Assembly: GCF_002355595.1 (NCBI RefSeq)
Contig: NZ_AP017422.1
Span: forward strand, 1,860,001 to 1,924,000
Length of the DNA stretch: 64,000 nucleotides
Reading direction: 5' to 3'
From: Filimonas lacunae
GTDB lineage: Bacteria > Bacteroidota > Bacteroidia > Chitinophagales > Chitinophagaceae
Shown: positions 53,696 to 62,526 of the stretch, piece after piece
How the letters are laid out: the number at the start of each line of letters is the position of its first letter
How positions within the stretch are numbered: position 1 is the first letter of the stretch
Notes under the pieces: model-generated
Seen by the model: the letters and a program-made list of their open reading frames with translations, nothing else
Databases searched by the model: none
Told to the model about the DNA's origin: nothing
Made by a program: the position numbers and the translations under genes

Positions 53696-54520
53696 TTATT
53701 GCCATCCGGTTACCAGCAAAGCCCTGGCTGCTTTTTCACTGCATTTCTGGAATGTGGCATAGGCCTTCGCTGCACTGCTTCTGATGGCTTCGGCAGTTTC
53801 GTTACGTATATAGCTACTTAGTGCATCATGCAGTGTATACGCTTCCGGGCACATGAGCCCGGTGGTCCACACAAGTGGACGCACCTGCGTAGGGCGGAGA
53901 TGAGGAGTGAAATAATTTCTACTGATACAGGCTAGTATGATGGCGTCGCGCTTAACGCTATCTGTGTTTTGAAAATGCTGGTTCAATCTAAAGTCCATTA
54001 ATCCGTCATGACCTATATAGGCAAGTAGCCGGGCATTTCCATTGATGCCCAATACCCTTTCTTTTGTCTGAATAGTATCTTTTTGCAGGCCGGCACAGCT
54101 TTTTAAGAAATCAACTGTGCATTGCTTAATGTGTTTTCCGTCATAGGCATCTGCCACCAGGTAATACTTTTCTTTCGCATGCCTAAAAATCGCCCGTTCC
54201 AGCCGCAGGCTGTCTACTCTATATTTTCTCACCATTGTCCACTCTTTGCTTTTTCTGAAATAGGTGAGGATGCCATAGTCGCATCCCCAATATAGATTAG
54301 AACTGGGGCTTTGCCCGTTTCCGATAGCTGGCGGAACAGGTACAATGCCCTGGTATTTATTATCGCACAGGGCAACAAATACATGGATATACTGATAAGA
54401 CGAATCAAAGGCGATATTAGGGTTTGATGAAACCAGAACGGAGGGTTGGGGTTCAGGAGGTTGAGAGGTGCCTGAGCAACAGTTCATAAGCAGGAAAGCG
54501 CACCATAACATTCTATACAT
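53696..54520 (-). CDS. secreted lipoprotein, possible caspase-like His/Cys fold
   Basis: The 274-residue protein has a lipoprotein-type signal (MYRMLWCAFLLMNCC). I recognise it as a conserved unnamed protein of Bacteroidota, not as a defined family. A strand plus His (LLAYIGHDGLMDF, His 171) and a strand plus Cys (AIILACISRNYF, Cys 198) follow each other as in caspase/CHAT-type clan CD peptidases. Eight other cysteines are present. The later HDALSSYIRNETAEAIRSSA is helical. Peptidase activity is inference. Start ATG at 54520. Confidence 0.8.
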   Translation of the reverse strand: MYRMLWCAFLLMNCCSGTSQPPEPQPSVLVSSNPNIAFDSSYQYIHVFVALCDNKYQGIVPVPPAIGNGQSPSSNLYWGCDYGILTYFRKSKEWTMVRKYRVDSLRLERAIFRHAKEKYYLVADAYDGKHIKQCTVDFLKSCAGLQKDTIQTKERVLGINGNARLLAYIGHDGLMDFRLNQHFQNTDSVKRDAIILACISRNYFTPHLRPTQVRPLVWTTGLMCPEAYTLHDALSSYIRNETAEAIRSSAAKAYATFQKCSEKAARALLVTGWQ

Positions 54521-54575
54521 AAAATGGTATTTTTATCACAGATGCAGGACGTGGGATTTTCCATAAAGCATATGA

Positions 54576-54612
54576 AAAAGAAAACGCCCCAGGTAAGGAG
54601 CGTTTTCTTTTA
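54576..54612. terminator. terminator between two unknown genes
   Basis: AAAAGAAAACGC (54576-54587) pairs with GCGTTTTCTTTT (54600-54611), a 12-bp stem. It ends the gene at 54619-55320 (minus), with T-rich arms on both strands. Confidence 0.8.
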
Positions 54613-54618
54613 TATCTC

Positions 54619-55320
54619 TTATTTATAATAGTAATACCACTTCCCCTCGTAATTATCCATAAAGTTCTCCTTACTATCCAGCACCAGATAAAGCTTATCC
54701 CGCTTAATATACCCAAATTCATCCTGCTGTTGTAACAATGCAAACCAGGTGTCGCCCCAACGTTTCCAGGTTCCGTTGTCGGTAAAATCTTTTACCTGTT
54801 GTTGCGTGTGTGCAAAAAACGTAGTGGAACCATACAACCGGGAAATCTGCCACAAGCCTTCTGCACTCAATTGTTGCTCCAGCTGTTTTACCTGTGCTGT
54901 GGTAATGGCTTCATTCGCTTCTGTTATAGCCAGCTTATCAAAATAGTTATAAGTGATCAATACTTCTTCTGTAAGGTATTCGCGGATGCTTTCCCATGTA
55001 TCTGGCTGGTCTTTTTTCTTTTCCAGACCTTGTTCGCGCAGGAGTTGCTGAAACTTTTGGGTGATGGCTTTGATTTTGTTTTTATCGAACGAATAGCCGT
55101 CTTTGTTCAAAAAATGTGCTTCTGTTTTTTTATGTTCAAACCAAATTGCTAATTGTTGTACCAGGCCGTCTTCTATATTTTCATAGAGTATATTGATGGG
55201 CTGTACGCCATAGGTTTCTTTTATCCATTCAGCTAATGGTTGAAAGTGCGGGTTCATCACTTCTTTGCCCTGCATAATCTTTTTGGTTGCCTGATAACCT
55301 GGGTCGGATATGGATGTCAT
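54619..55320 (-). CDS. unknown cytoplasmic protein
   Basis: The 233-residue protein is not recognised. It has no signal or membrane segment. Its sequence is charged and helical (EHKKTEAHFLNKDGYSFDKN) with a C-terminal Tyr-rich end (YEGKWYYYYK). Start ATG at 55320. It is followed by a terminator and divergent from the small membrane protein gene at 55458. Composition is similar to its neighbours, so there is no strong sign of recent transfer other than the nearby IS element. Confidence 0.75.
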   Translation of the reverse strand: MTSISDPGYQATKKIMQGKEVMNPHFQPLAEWIKETYGVQPINILYENIEDGLVQQLAIWFEHKKTEAHFLNKDGYSFDKNKIKAITQKFQQLLREQGLEKKKDQPDTWESIREYLTEEVLITYNYFDKLAITEANEAITTAQVKQLEQQLSAEGLWQISRLYGSTTFFAHTQQQVKDFTDNGTWKRWGDTWFALLQQQDEFGYIKRDKLYLVLDSKENFMDNYEGKWYYYYK

Positions 55321-55457
55321 ACGTGTAAATGTGGGCCAAATTTCGGTGAAATAATGTAAATGTGCTATCTGTATGTTAAAATAGGTTAGAGGTATGTATG
55401 GGATATTATTGCTATGTAATAGATAGGTATATTAGATTCTATAAATCAAAATGACAT

Positions 55458-55736
55458 ATGAAAATACAGATTGACGTGAGGTCGGCTATTGCCGGCGCTG
55501 TGGTAGCTATTATTATTGTTGCCGCTTTTAGCTTTAGTGCTCAGCAAACTACTATTGACACGGGACGTTACGAAACTAAAATGGGGGAGAAAGGCATTAT
55601 TATACTGGATGTGCACACTGGCCAATACGTTATTGCACCGGAGGTGATGACGGCAGGGCAGGTGCAGTGGATTAAAGGCAAGTTTGATGATATCTATAAA
55701 ACAGGACTGGATAATAAACGGTTGCCTAAAAACTGA
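55458..55736 (+). CDS. small membrane-anchored or secreted protein of unknown function
   Basis: The 92-residue protein has an N-terminal hydrophobic helix (AIAGAVVAIIIVAAFSFSAQ, about 10-29), either a signal anchor or a signal peptide, and a short soluble part with a beta-type GIIILDVHTGQYVIAPE. Start ATG at 55458. It lies 22 bp before the AraC-type gene and may share its transcript. No family is recognised. Confidence 0.65.
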   Translation: MKIQIDVRSAIAGAVVAIIIVAAFSFSAQQTTIDTGRYETKMGEKGIIILDVHTGQYVIAPEVMTAGQVQWIKGKFDDIYKTGLDNKRLPKN

Positions 55737-55758
55737 TAGTACAGCACTGTATCCGTTT

Positions 55759-56331
55759 ATGGCTACAACAATACCAGATTTCGAATTCTTTGATTACTCG
55801 GTGAATGAAGCTTTGTTTCTTTCTGATAAAGAAGAACTGGTACTTACTCAGATTATCAACAACATCCGGCAGGAATGTAGTGATAATATGGATAGGTTCA
55901 GCCATGATATTATCATCACACAACTGGAATCGCTGCTTAGTTATTCTGAGCGGTTTTATCAGCGTCAGTTTATGACGCGACGGATAACCAGTCACCAGGT
56001 ATTAGACAGGCTCAATGGCCTGCTGAATGCTTATTTTGATGGTGAGGAACTGGGGCAACAAGGCTTACTTACCGTAGGGTATCTGGCACAACAACTGCAT
56101 ATGTCGCCTGATTATTTAAGTGGATTGCTTAAAGCGCTTACAGGCTTAACCACACAGCAACACATACATGAAAAGCTGATTGAAAAAGCCAAAGAACAGC
56201 TTTCTGCTACCAGCTTATCGATAAGTGAAATAGCCTACCGGCTGGGATTTGAACATTCCCAGTCGTTTAGCAAGTTGTTTAAATCCAAAACTAATTTATC
56301 GCCATTGGAGTTCAGGCAATCGTTTAATTAA
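55759..56331 (+). CDS. AraC family regulator, reduced to its C-terminal half
   Basis: The 190-residue protein carries the two helix-turn-helix motifs of AraC (about 100-185): LTVGYLAQQLHMSPDYLSGL and SISEIAYRLGFEHSQSFSKLF, ending LSPLEFRQSFN. The first part matches the linker region (FFDYSVNEALFLSDKEE) found in the middle of about 300-residue AraC proteins of this group. The upstream cupin-like sensor of about 110 residues is missing. ATG at 55759 gives a plausible start; the frame extends to 55684 but within the preceding gene. It may be a remnant or a sensor-less regulator. It overlaps the convergent gene by 8 bp. Confidence 0.8.
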   Translation: MATTIPDFEFFDYSVNEALFLSDKEELVLTQIINNIRQECSDNMDRFSHDIIITQLESLLSYSERFYQRQFMTRRITSHQVLDRLNGLLNAYFDGEELGQQGLLTVGYLAQQLHMSPDYLSGLLKALTGLTTQQHIHEKLIEKAKEQLSATSLSISEIAYRLGFEHSQSFSKLFKSKTNLSPLEFRQSFN

Positions 56332-56737
56332 CGGAAACCTCCATATAGCGCTGCTCTAAAATAACCAGTACATCATCTACTGATTCCAGGAAGGTGTGCA
56401 CTATTTTCTGCCTTTCAGCCGGGTTCACGGCGCTATCCAGTTGTTGATAGGTGTTCTGCAACTTTGCAAATTCTGTTTTTAGTAAAATCTGTAGACTCAT
56501 GGGCTGATCGGCATGCAAACATGTGGCAAAAGTGCTACAAATGCGTGTTAGTAAAAGCCGCAATGCTATCATATCCTGTGGCTGACAGCGCAAATCGTCG
56601 CGCAATAAAAGCAGGGTATGGTAGTAATCATTGTTGATGCTGGAACAGGTGTTGCTTTCCGCTACGTATAAGTGGTTCATTTTCAAACGGGTGCTAAGAT
56701 GTTGATTTGCGTGTTGAAATGGATTCAGGTATTTCAT
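56324..56737 (-). CDS. small unknown protein
   Basis: The 137-residue protein is not recognised. It is mostly helical, with a Leu-rich middle (TLLLLRDDLRCQPQDMIALR) and three or four cysteines. No signal peptide is seen. Start ATG at 56737. The stop lies inside the end of the convergent AraC gene (8-bp overlap). It could be a partner in the same accessory region; function unknown. Confidence 0.65.
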   Translation of the reverse strand: MKYLNPFQHANQHLSTRLKMNHLYVAESNTCSSINNDYYHTLLLLRDDLRCQPQDMIALRLLLTRICSTFATCLHADQPMSLQILLKTEFAKLQNTYQQLDSAVNPAERQKIVHTFLESVDDVLVILEQRYMEVSVN

Positions 56738-56861
56738 GCCTAATGTGTGTTATTATGATCACTTACTATAGTACAAAAGACAGACCTGAATTTATACGCC
56801 ATCTTACATTCGTCCATTGAATACACCTTACATGCTGGCGGGGACGAGGGGGACAACCTGT

Positions 56862-57263
56862 TCAGACATTGGTGTTAAAGCAGGCTTCGGCCACCTCTGC
56901 TTTGTGTAGTTTAAATATCCTTTCCCTATGCTGCAAGCCCCAGGCTGCCATGGCATCTGTTAACTCCTTTAATGTTTTTCCGTATTCTGATATGGCATAA
57001 GTGACCGATACGGGGCTGCCTGCCGTAACTTCCCGTATAATAAGGCCGTTCATTTCCAGGTCTTTCAGTTCCCTGCTCAGTACCTTGCCGGCTATGCCGT
57101 TAATATCTTTCAGCAGCTCGGAATACCGCATTTGTTTAAAGCAGAGATGGGATATAATAGCTACTTTCCATTTGCCACTGAGTATGTGTATGGTATCATC
57201 AATGGCCCTTACTTTTCTTACACAATCACTGTCACCGGGATATATGGAATTAGATTTCTGCAT
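56862..57263 (-). CDS. HxlR family transcriptional regulator
   Basis: The 133-residue winged-helix protein opens HILSGKWKVAIISHLCFKQM (about 27-46) and has MRYSELLKDINGIAGKVLSR, the recognition helix segment of HxlR/DUF24 proteins. A Cys at about 14 (DSDCVRKV) is in the place of the redox cysteine of YodB/HypR types. It is divergent from a nitroreductase gene (115 bp gap), a usual HxlR target. It probably represses that gene until electrophiles or redox stress arise. Confidence 0.93.
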   Translation of the reverse strand: MQKSNSIYPGDSDCVRKVRAIDDTIHILSGKWKVAIISHLCFKQMRYSELLKDINGIAGKVLSRELKDLEMNGLIIREVTAGSPVSVTYAISEYGKTLKELTDAMAAWGLQHRERIFKLHKAEVAEACFNTNV

Positions 57264-57378
57264 ACGTTATCAGGTTACTTTTTTGTCACTTGGATACCTC
57301 AGATGTCACTACTGGTTTTGGTTACGAAGTTACTGGATTGCGGCAACCGTGATTAGCTTTGTAAAAAATTAGAACAAT

Positions 57379-58077
57379 ATGAGCTTATTGGATGATTTGC
57401 AATGGCGTTATGCTACGAAGAAAATGAACGGAGCTAAAGTGCCGCAGGAAAAGCTGGATTATATTTTGGAAGCAGCCCGTTTGGCACCTTCTTCTTCGGG
57501 TTTGCAGCAGTATAAGATTATCGTGATCACTGATAAGGCTTTGCTGGAGAAAATAAAAGGCATTGCCTATAATCAAAGCCAGATTACAGATTGCTCGCAT
57601 CTGCTGGTGTTTGTGGCCTGGGATGGCTATAGTGAGGAACGGGTGAGCCAGGTGTTTAATCATATGATGGACGAACGGAGTTTGCCACATAATACGATGG
57701 ACGGTTATAAAGAGATTATCTTAAACCTGTATGGTCCGTTAGGTCGGGAGTGGCAGGCTCACCATGCCTCCAAGCAGAGTTATATTTCGTTTGCGATGGC
57801 TATTGCGGCCGCCGCAGAACAGAAGGTGGACGCAACGCCTATTGAAGGCTTTTTGCCGGATAAGATGGATGAGCTGTTACAGTTAAAAGGTACAGGGTAT
57901 AAAAGTACAGTGCTACTGCCTTTAGGCTACCGGGAAGCAGAGAACGACTGGCTGGTGAATATGAAAAAAGTGCGAACACCCAAAGAAGCTTTTGTTACAG
58001 AGATGACAATAACAGATGCAGCAGATATGGTCGATTTACCGGTGACACAATCATTGGATAGTTTTACACAGAAGTAA
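57379..58077 (+). CDS. nitroreductase family NAD(P)H-dependent oxidoreductase
   Basis: The 232-residue FMN enzyme (NfsB/YdgI-like) begins LDDLQWRYATKKMNGAKVPQ, then ARLAPSSSGLQQYKI, the FMN-phosphate binding stretch. Further family motifs are FAMAIAAAAEQKVDATPIEGF and LPLGYREAENDW. About 25 extra residues at the C-terminus (EMTITDAADMVDLPVTQSLD) are unusual. It reduces quinones, nitroaromatics or flavin with two electrons. The divergent HxlR regulator and the terminator behind it show a single-gene unit. Confidence 0.94.
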   Translation: MSLLDDLQWRYATKKMNGAKVPQEKLDYILEAARLAPSSSGLQQYKIIVITDKALLEKIKGIAYNQSQITDCSHLLVFVAWDGYSEERVSQVFNHMMDERSLPHNTMDGYKEIILNLYGPLGREWQAHHASKQSYISFAMAIAAAAEQKVDATPIEGFLPDKMDELLQLKGTGYKSTVLLPLGYREAENDWLVNMKKVRTPKEAFVTEMTITDAADMVDLPVTQSLDSFTQK

Positions 58078-58083
58078 ATAATG

Positions 58084-58115
58084 CAAAAGGCGCTGACTCT
58101 AGCGCCTTTTGTGTG
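58084..58115 (+). terminator. terminator of the nitroreductase gene
   Basis: CAAAAGGCGCT (58084-58094) and AGCGCCTTTTG (58101-58111) form a perfect 11-bp stem with a 6-nt loop, 6 bp after the stop codon. T-rich arms may serve the convergent methyltransferase too. Confidence 0.88.
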
Positions 58116-58152
58116 TTTGGTATAGTGAACAGCCCTTAAACACCGGCATGTG

Positions 58153-58965
58153 TTACTTTTTGCGCAGGCTGATGATATAGTAATCGCCTATTAGCCGCCA
58201 GGGCCATGTGTGCTTATAGCGTTTTTCCCATTTTATCAATTGTTGATATAACCTGGGATATTTTACCGGAAAGGTGTTGAGGTAAGAAGGCGGTACAATG
58301 GTGCACAAGCCTTCTGTTTGCAGCAGTTCGAATTCTTCCTGTAAACAGCCTTGTATAAACCGGGGCGGGTAATACCAACAGGTAAAGTCAATACCTTCTA
58401 CACGTGCTGGCACGCCATTTTTGCCTTTGAAGCGGCGGAAGGCTGTACGCCACTTTCCTTTTAATAACAGCAGTACCTCCCACAGACAAAAACGTGGCAT
58501 AATTACCAGGGTAACCAGTCCACCCGGTTTTAATAAAGGGGAGAAGGATGACAATACCTGATGCAGCTGGCCGGTGCAGTTCAGTCCCGCGAAATTGGAG
58601 AAGATAGCATCATAAGGGCCTTGCTGTTGCAGGTTGTTCAGGCTGGTATAAGAACATATTTCCTGGCTTACCTGGTGGGTAAGCCCCCGTGCCTGCACCT
58701 TTTCGCGCAGCACTTGTTGCATGTCTTCTGCAATGTCTGTGGCATGTACGCTATGCCCCTGCTGCGCAAAATAGGTGGCATCTTCCCCCGTGCCGGCATT
58801 CAATTCCAGTATATGACTGTGTGGGGCCAGGTAAGCTGCCATATGATCGCGTACGGCCTGTCGCTTGTATTGAATAATAAGGTTGGGTGTATAAATATGA
58901 TCGAATATTGCAGACTGCTTATTAAATGCATGCTGTGCCGGGGTTTTGTGTATTGTTTGCTGCAT
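58153..58965 (-). CDS. class I SAM-dependent methyltransferase
   Basis: The 270-residue protein has motif I ILELNAGTGEDATYFAQQGH, then VHATDIAEDM, as in Methyltransf_11/25 enzymes. The post-core region (FGRFKGKNGVPAR-like, then CWYYPPRF) is a substrate-binding insertion. Start ATG at 58965, 8 bp after the radical SAM gene. The neighbouring radical SAM protein and second methyltransferase suggest a small pathway with two SAM-dependent methylation steps. Substrate unknown. Confidence 0.9.
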   Translation of the reverse strand: MQQTIHKTPAQHAFNKQSAIFDHIYTPNLIIQYKRQAVRDHMAAYLAPHSHILELNAGTGEDATYFAQQGHSVHATDIAEDMQQVLREKVQARGLTHQVSQEICSYTSLNNLQQQGPYDAIFSNFAGLNCTGQLHQVLSSFSPLLKPGGLVTLVIMPRFCLWEVLLLLKGKWRTAFRRFKGKNGVPARVEGIDFTCWYYPPRFIQGCLQEEFELLQTEGLCTIVPPSYLNTFPVKYPRLYQQLIKWEKRYKHTWPWRLIGDYYIISLRKK

Positions 58966-58973
58966 ACAATGAG

Positions 58974-60464
58974 TTAAGCGTTAGGCAGTTTTTGTAGCCG
59001 GTTCAGTTTTATTTTGGCAAAAAAGGTGGCAGGCAGCAAGTATAGCAGCTGCATAACTTTTTTTACATGCCTGGGGCGTAGCTGCGCGGGGCGTTGAAGG
59101 GTAGAAGCCAGCGTATGAGCCACCAGGTGTTGCTGGTAGGTATGGTGTACATACTTATGCAAGTGTTTGTAAAATGCAGGTGCATAGGTATTGCGAAACA
59201 TTAGCGCCATTTCATCAGAATGGGTCCAGTTGCTTTTTAAGGTAAGCTGGGTTTTTACCTTCTCGTGAAAGCGGGTGCCGGGCAAGGGGTAGGATACGGA
59301 TATGCCAATGCTGGATGGCAACAGCTCATTGATCATGTGAATGGTTTGCTGAATATCCTGCCTGGTTTCACCCAGGTAACCGAATTGTATAAAGAAGGAT
59401 GGATGCATGCCGTATTGGCGTATCAGCTTTGTGGCGCTGCGTATTTGTGCTATAGTAGTGCCTTTATCCATAGCATCCAGTATTTGCTGAGAACCACTTT
59501 CGGCGCCTATCCATATGTTGTCGCAGCCGCTTCGTGCGAGGTCTTGTATATAGTTTTCTTCCAGCAAATCGGCACGGGACTGTATCTTATAACGAAAAGT
59601 AAGCCCGGCAGTGGCTGTCAGCTGTGCAAAGGTGTTTACCCATCCGGGTTTCAGGCCAAAAATGTCGTCACAAAACCAGATATGATCAAACTGAAAACGT
59701 TCTTTCAATAGCTGTATCTCCTGTATCACATTCTCAGGACTGCGGCTGTTGTAACGGTTACCGTAAATAGGCTTTGCGCACCAGTTACATTTAAAGGGGC
59801 AGCCCCTTGTGGTGGCCATGTTGATAGAAAAGTACCCAGCATGTTGTAGCCACATGTTGCGGTAGGGTGCGATGTTTACGAGGTCCCAGGCCGGGAAAGG
59901 CAGGCCATCTAAAAACTTTAATACATTCCGGGGTGGAGTTTTCAGCACCTGTTGCTGTTGTTGATACGCCAACCCGTGTATAGTATGATAATCGGTTTGC
60001 TGTTGCTCAATAGCCTGTACCAGTTCCAGCAGAGTGTGTTCTGCTTCGCCCGGCAGCACGAAGTCGGCGCCTGCCTGCAGGTAAGCTTCGTAGTGGTCGG
60101 TGGCATCTGAGCTGGCAACTATTACCGTGCAACCCTTCTCCTTTCCTAACTGCATCATGCGAAAAGCTGCTTCCCGCATATTGGTCAGGCACATTTTAGT
60201 AAGGTAATTAAAGCCATCGTCGTAAATAACCAGAAAGCGGGGGCGGTGCTGTGTAATAGCTGGTGTTATTTCTTCGGCGCTGGTGGCAAACATGGTATCG
60301 AACAGGGCTACCGGGTAGCCCGCTTCACGCAATAGCGCGGCGGCATATAAGGTGCCCAGTGGCGCATAAGGCTGCCCTGTTTTCCACTGTTTGGGATCGA
60401 ACCGGAGAAAATAAGAATGAGTAAATAATATGGTAGAGGATAGGCTCATATTGTTTGTGTTCAT
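58974..60464 (-). CDS. B12-binding domain radical SAM protein
   Basis: The 496-residue enzyme has an N-terminal B12-binding-like domain (about 1-160, with APLGTLYAAALLREAGYPVA and VLPGEAEHTLLELV) and a radical SAM core with the cluster motif C-P-F-K-C-N-W-C in TRGCPFKCNWCAKPIYG. WIGAESGSQQILDAMDKG and SFFIQFGYLGETRQDIQQT are typical of B12-dependent methyl or C-C forming enzymes. A cobalamin-dependent methylation or ring-forming reaction is expected. It overlaps the upstream methyltransferase by 4 bp (ATGA). The likely substrate is a lipid or small natural product, which is inference. Confidence 0.92.
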   Translation of the reverse strand: MNTNNMSLSSTILFTHSYFLRFDPKQWKTGQPYAPLGTLYAAALLREAGYPVALFDTMFATSAEEITPAITQHRPRFLVIYDDGFNYLTKMCLTNMREAAFRMMQLGKEKGCTVIVASSDATDHYEAYLQAGADFVLPGEAEHTLLELVQAIEQQQTDYHTIHGLAYQQQQQVLKTPPRNVLKFLDGLPFPAWDLVNIAPYRNMWLQHAGYFSINMATTRGCPFKCNWCAKPIYGNRYNSRSPENVIQEIQLLKERFQFDHIWFCDDIFGLKPGWVNTFAQLTATAGLTFRYKIQSRADLLEENYIQDLARSGCDNIWIGAESGSQQILDAMDKGTTIAQIRSATKLIRQYGMHPSFFIQFGYLGETRQDIQQTIHMINELLPSSIGISVSYPLPGTRFHEKVKTQLTLKSNWTHSDEMALMFRNTYAPAFYKHLHKYVHHTYQQHLVAHTLASTLQRPAQLRPRHVKKVMQLLYLLPATFFAKIKLNRLQKLPNA

Positions 60465-61219
60465 GGGGTAATGATGATCCAGGGAAAAGCGGTGGTTTGT
60501 TTTTTCAACCTGCGCAGCCAGGTGGGTGCATGTTGCTTTACCTGGTAATGATAAGGTTGCAGATCGGCCAGTGTATGGTGATGATAATAGTTGCTCATGT
60601 GTGGGTGTCCCAGTTGATGATAATAGTCTTTTGTGTTGTGAATAGCCTGTTGCTGTGCGGCGGCAGAAGCATAAAAATAAGTGTCGGTAATGTGCAGGGA
60701 GCCGCCTGGCGCCAGCTTTTGCAGGGCAACAGGTAATATGCCGTGCAGCGAAGGAAAGTATTGTATAGAAGCGGCAAACACAATAACATCAAATTGCCGG
60801 TAGGGTAGGAAATTGGCGGTAAATACATCGTATACAAAAGAGAGATTGGGTTTGGCAAATACCCTTGCAGCCTGTTGTAGTTCTGTGAAATTAATATCCA
60901 TACCAATTACCTCGGCCTGTGGAAGGGTGCTGAACTGGTGACTGAGCCAGCCGTTGCCACAGCCTATTTCCAATATTTGCCGGGCCTGTTGCCGGTAGCA
61001 ATACCGCAGCAGGTTACGGGATGATTGTTTTCTTATCTGCCACTCTTTACCGGCTGCATGTGTGTGGGGCAGTTGTGGCAGTTGCCGCAATACTGCATCG
61101 GGGTATAGTCTTTGTTCCTGTGCGCGTACAGAAACATAGGACTGCTCAAAATCGCCGGCCAGTGTAAGCGCCTTCCGGCAAAACACGCCATTCTGCTTAT
61201 GGTAGTTGGTTGAATTCAT
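60461..61219 (-). CDS. class I SAM-dependent methyltransferase
   Basis: The 252-residue protein has motif I ILEIGCGNGWLSHQFSTLP, then VIGMDINFTELQQA, and motif II-like FDVIVFAASIQYFPSL. The ending PGGSLHITDTYFYAS is motif III. The N-terminal 60 residues (SRNLLRYCYRQQAR) look like a helical cap. Start ATG at 61219; the stop overlaps the radical SAM start. It is the first gene of a three-gene minus-strand operon and divergent from the amidohydrolase gene. Confidence 0.9.
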   Translation of the reverse strand: MNSTNYHKQNGVFCRKALTLAGDFEQSYVSVRAQEQRLYPDAVLRQLPQLPHTHAAGKEWQIRKQSSRNLLRYCYRQQARQILEIGCGNGWLSHQFSTLPQAEVIGMDINFTELQQAARVFAKPNLSFVYDVFTANFLPYRQFDVIVFAASIQYFPSLHGILPVALQKLAPGGSLHITDTYFYASAAAQQQAIHNTKDYYHQLGHPHMSNYYHHHTLADLQPYHYQVKQHAPTWLRRLKKQTTAFPWIIITP

Positions 61220-61359
61220 GCGTATATAACACTTCCAACTTATTAGATACGGTTAAAAATGCGGATGGTTGCCTTGGTAATACGTGAAAAAAAATATAGT
61301 TACAAAACACTTGTATAGTAGGATGTACATGCCGTAAATGCCCTAATATCGTAGTTAAG

Positions 61360-62526
61360 ATGGTGTTACAGCAAGTGTATACAATAGATGGCAGGCGGGT
61401 GAATATCACGCTGGCGCAGGGCCTTGTTGCGGGTATCACATCTGCCGGTATGCCAGCTGCGGCGGGTGTGCCGCAGCTGCATTTTCATCACCATCTTGTT
61501 TTTCCGGGTTTGATCAACTCACACGATCATTTACATTTCAATCTCTTTCCACGGCTGGGCAATCGTTTGTATCCGAACTATGTGGCCTGGGGCGAAGACA
61601 TTCATATTCATAACAAAGCAACCATAGCGGCTGTACTGGCGGTGCCCAAGGCTATGCGCACGCAATGGGGTGTTTATAAAAACCTTTTGAATGGTGTAAC
61701 CACTGTGGTGCATCATGGAGAAAGCCTGCAAGTGCCTTCACCGGTGATGGATGTGTTTACACATTGCCACTCCCTGCATTCTGTACAGCTGGAAAAGCGC
61801 TGGCGTTACAAGCTGAACAATCCTTTTTTACCGGCGCATCCTTTTGTGATACATGTAGGGGAAGGAACGGATGCAGGCAGCAGGCAGGAGATAGACCGGC
61901 TGATGCAATGGAATATCCTGCACAGGAAGTTGATAGGCGTGCATGGCGTGGCTATGCAGCCACAGCAGGCGCGCGCATTTGCTGCCTTGGTGTGGTGTCC
62001 GGATTCTAACGAGTTTTTACTGGGTGCCACTGCTGCTATAGATAGTTTAAAAAGAGAAACGGCTGTATTGTTTGGAACAGATTCTACCGTGAGTGCCCAT
62101 TGGAGTATATGGGAGCATTTGCGTATGGCCCGGCGCACAGGGATGCTTACCGATGCTGAATTGATGCGGAGTGTATGGCGTGCGCCTGCGGAGGTGTGGG
62201 GACTGCCTGGTAAGGGGATGCTAACACCCGGCGCGGTGGCCGACCTGGTAGTGGTGAAGATGAAAGAGGGGCAGGAGCCGGGGCCTGATGCGTTTTTTGC
62301 CATTGAGCCGCAGGATATAGCATTGGTGGTGAAAGACGGGAGGATAGTGTTGTTTGATGAAGCATTGTTGCCGCAGCTAACATGGCAACAGGCGCATTTG
62401 CAAGAGTACAGCAAAGTGTTTACTGCCAATACGGGTAAGTATGTATGGGGAGATGTGCCTGCTTTGCTTACCGGCATCCGGCAATATTACGCGGATATTT
62501 CTTTTCCAATAGACCTGGTATCATGA
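61360..62526 (+). CDS. metal-dependent amidohydrolase family protein
   Basis: The 388-residue protein opens with a composite beta-domain and the metal site GLINSHDHLHFN (HxH type). Further ligands are His in VVHHGE or VIHVGEG, His in IGVHGVAM and Asp in VLFGTDSTVSAHW. It fits the cytosine deaminase/TrzN-like branch, which acts on cyclic or side-chain amides and amines. The ending VADLVVVKMKEG is typical of these. The ATG is at 61360. It overlaps the glycosyltransferase gene by 4 bp and is divergent from the methyltransferase operon. The substrate may be an intermediate of the same pathway. Confidence 0.9.
   Translation: MVLQQVYTIDGRRVNITLAQGLVAGITSAGMPAAAGVPQLHFHHHLVFPGLINSHDHLHFNLFPRLGNRLYPNYVAWGEDIHIHNKATIAAVLAVPKAMRTQWGVYKNLLNGVTTVVHHGESLQVPSPVMDVFTHCHSLHSVQLEKRWRYKLNNPFLPAHPFVIHVGEGTDAGSRQEIDRLMQWNILHRKLIGVHGVAMQPQQARAFAALVWCPDSNEFLLGATAAIDSLKRETAVLFGTDSTVSAHWSIWEHLRMARRTGMLTDAELMRSVWRAPAEVWGLPGKGMLTPGAVADLVVVKMKEGQEPGPDAFFAIEPQDIALVVKDGRIVLFDEALLPQLTWQQAHLQEYSKVFTANTGKYVWGDVPALLTGIRQYYADISFPIDLVS

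Noticed and set aside
61806-62477. 223-codon antisense open frame inside the amidohydrolase gene
   Set aside because: It is a shadow of the amidohydrolase coding frame; the composition is Ser/Pro/Cys-rich and unlike a real protein.
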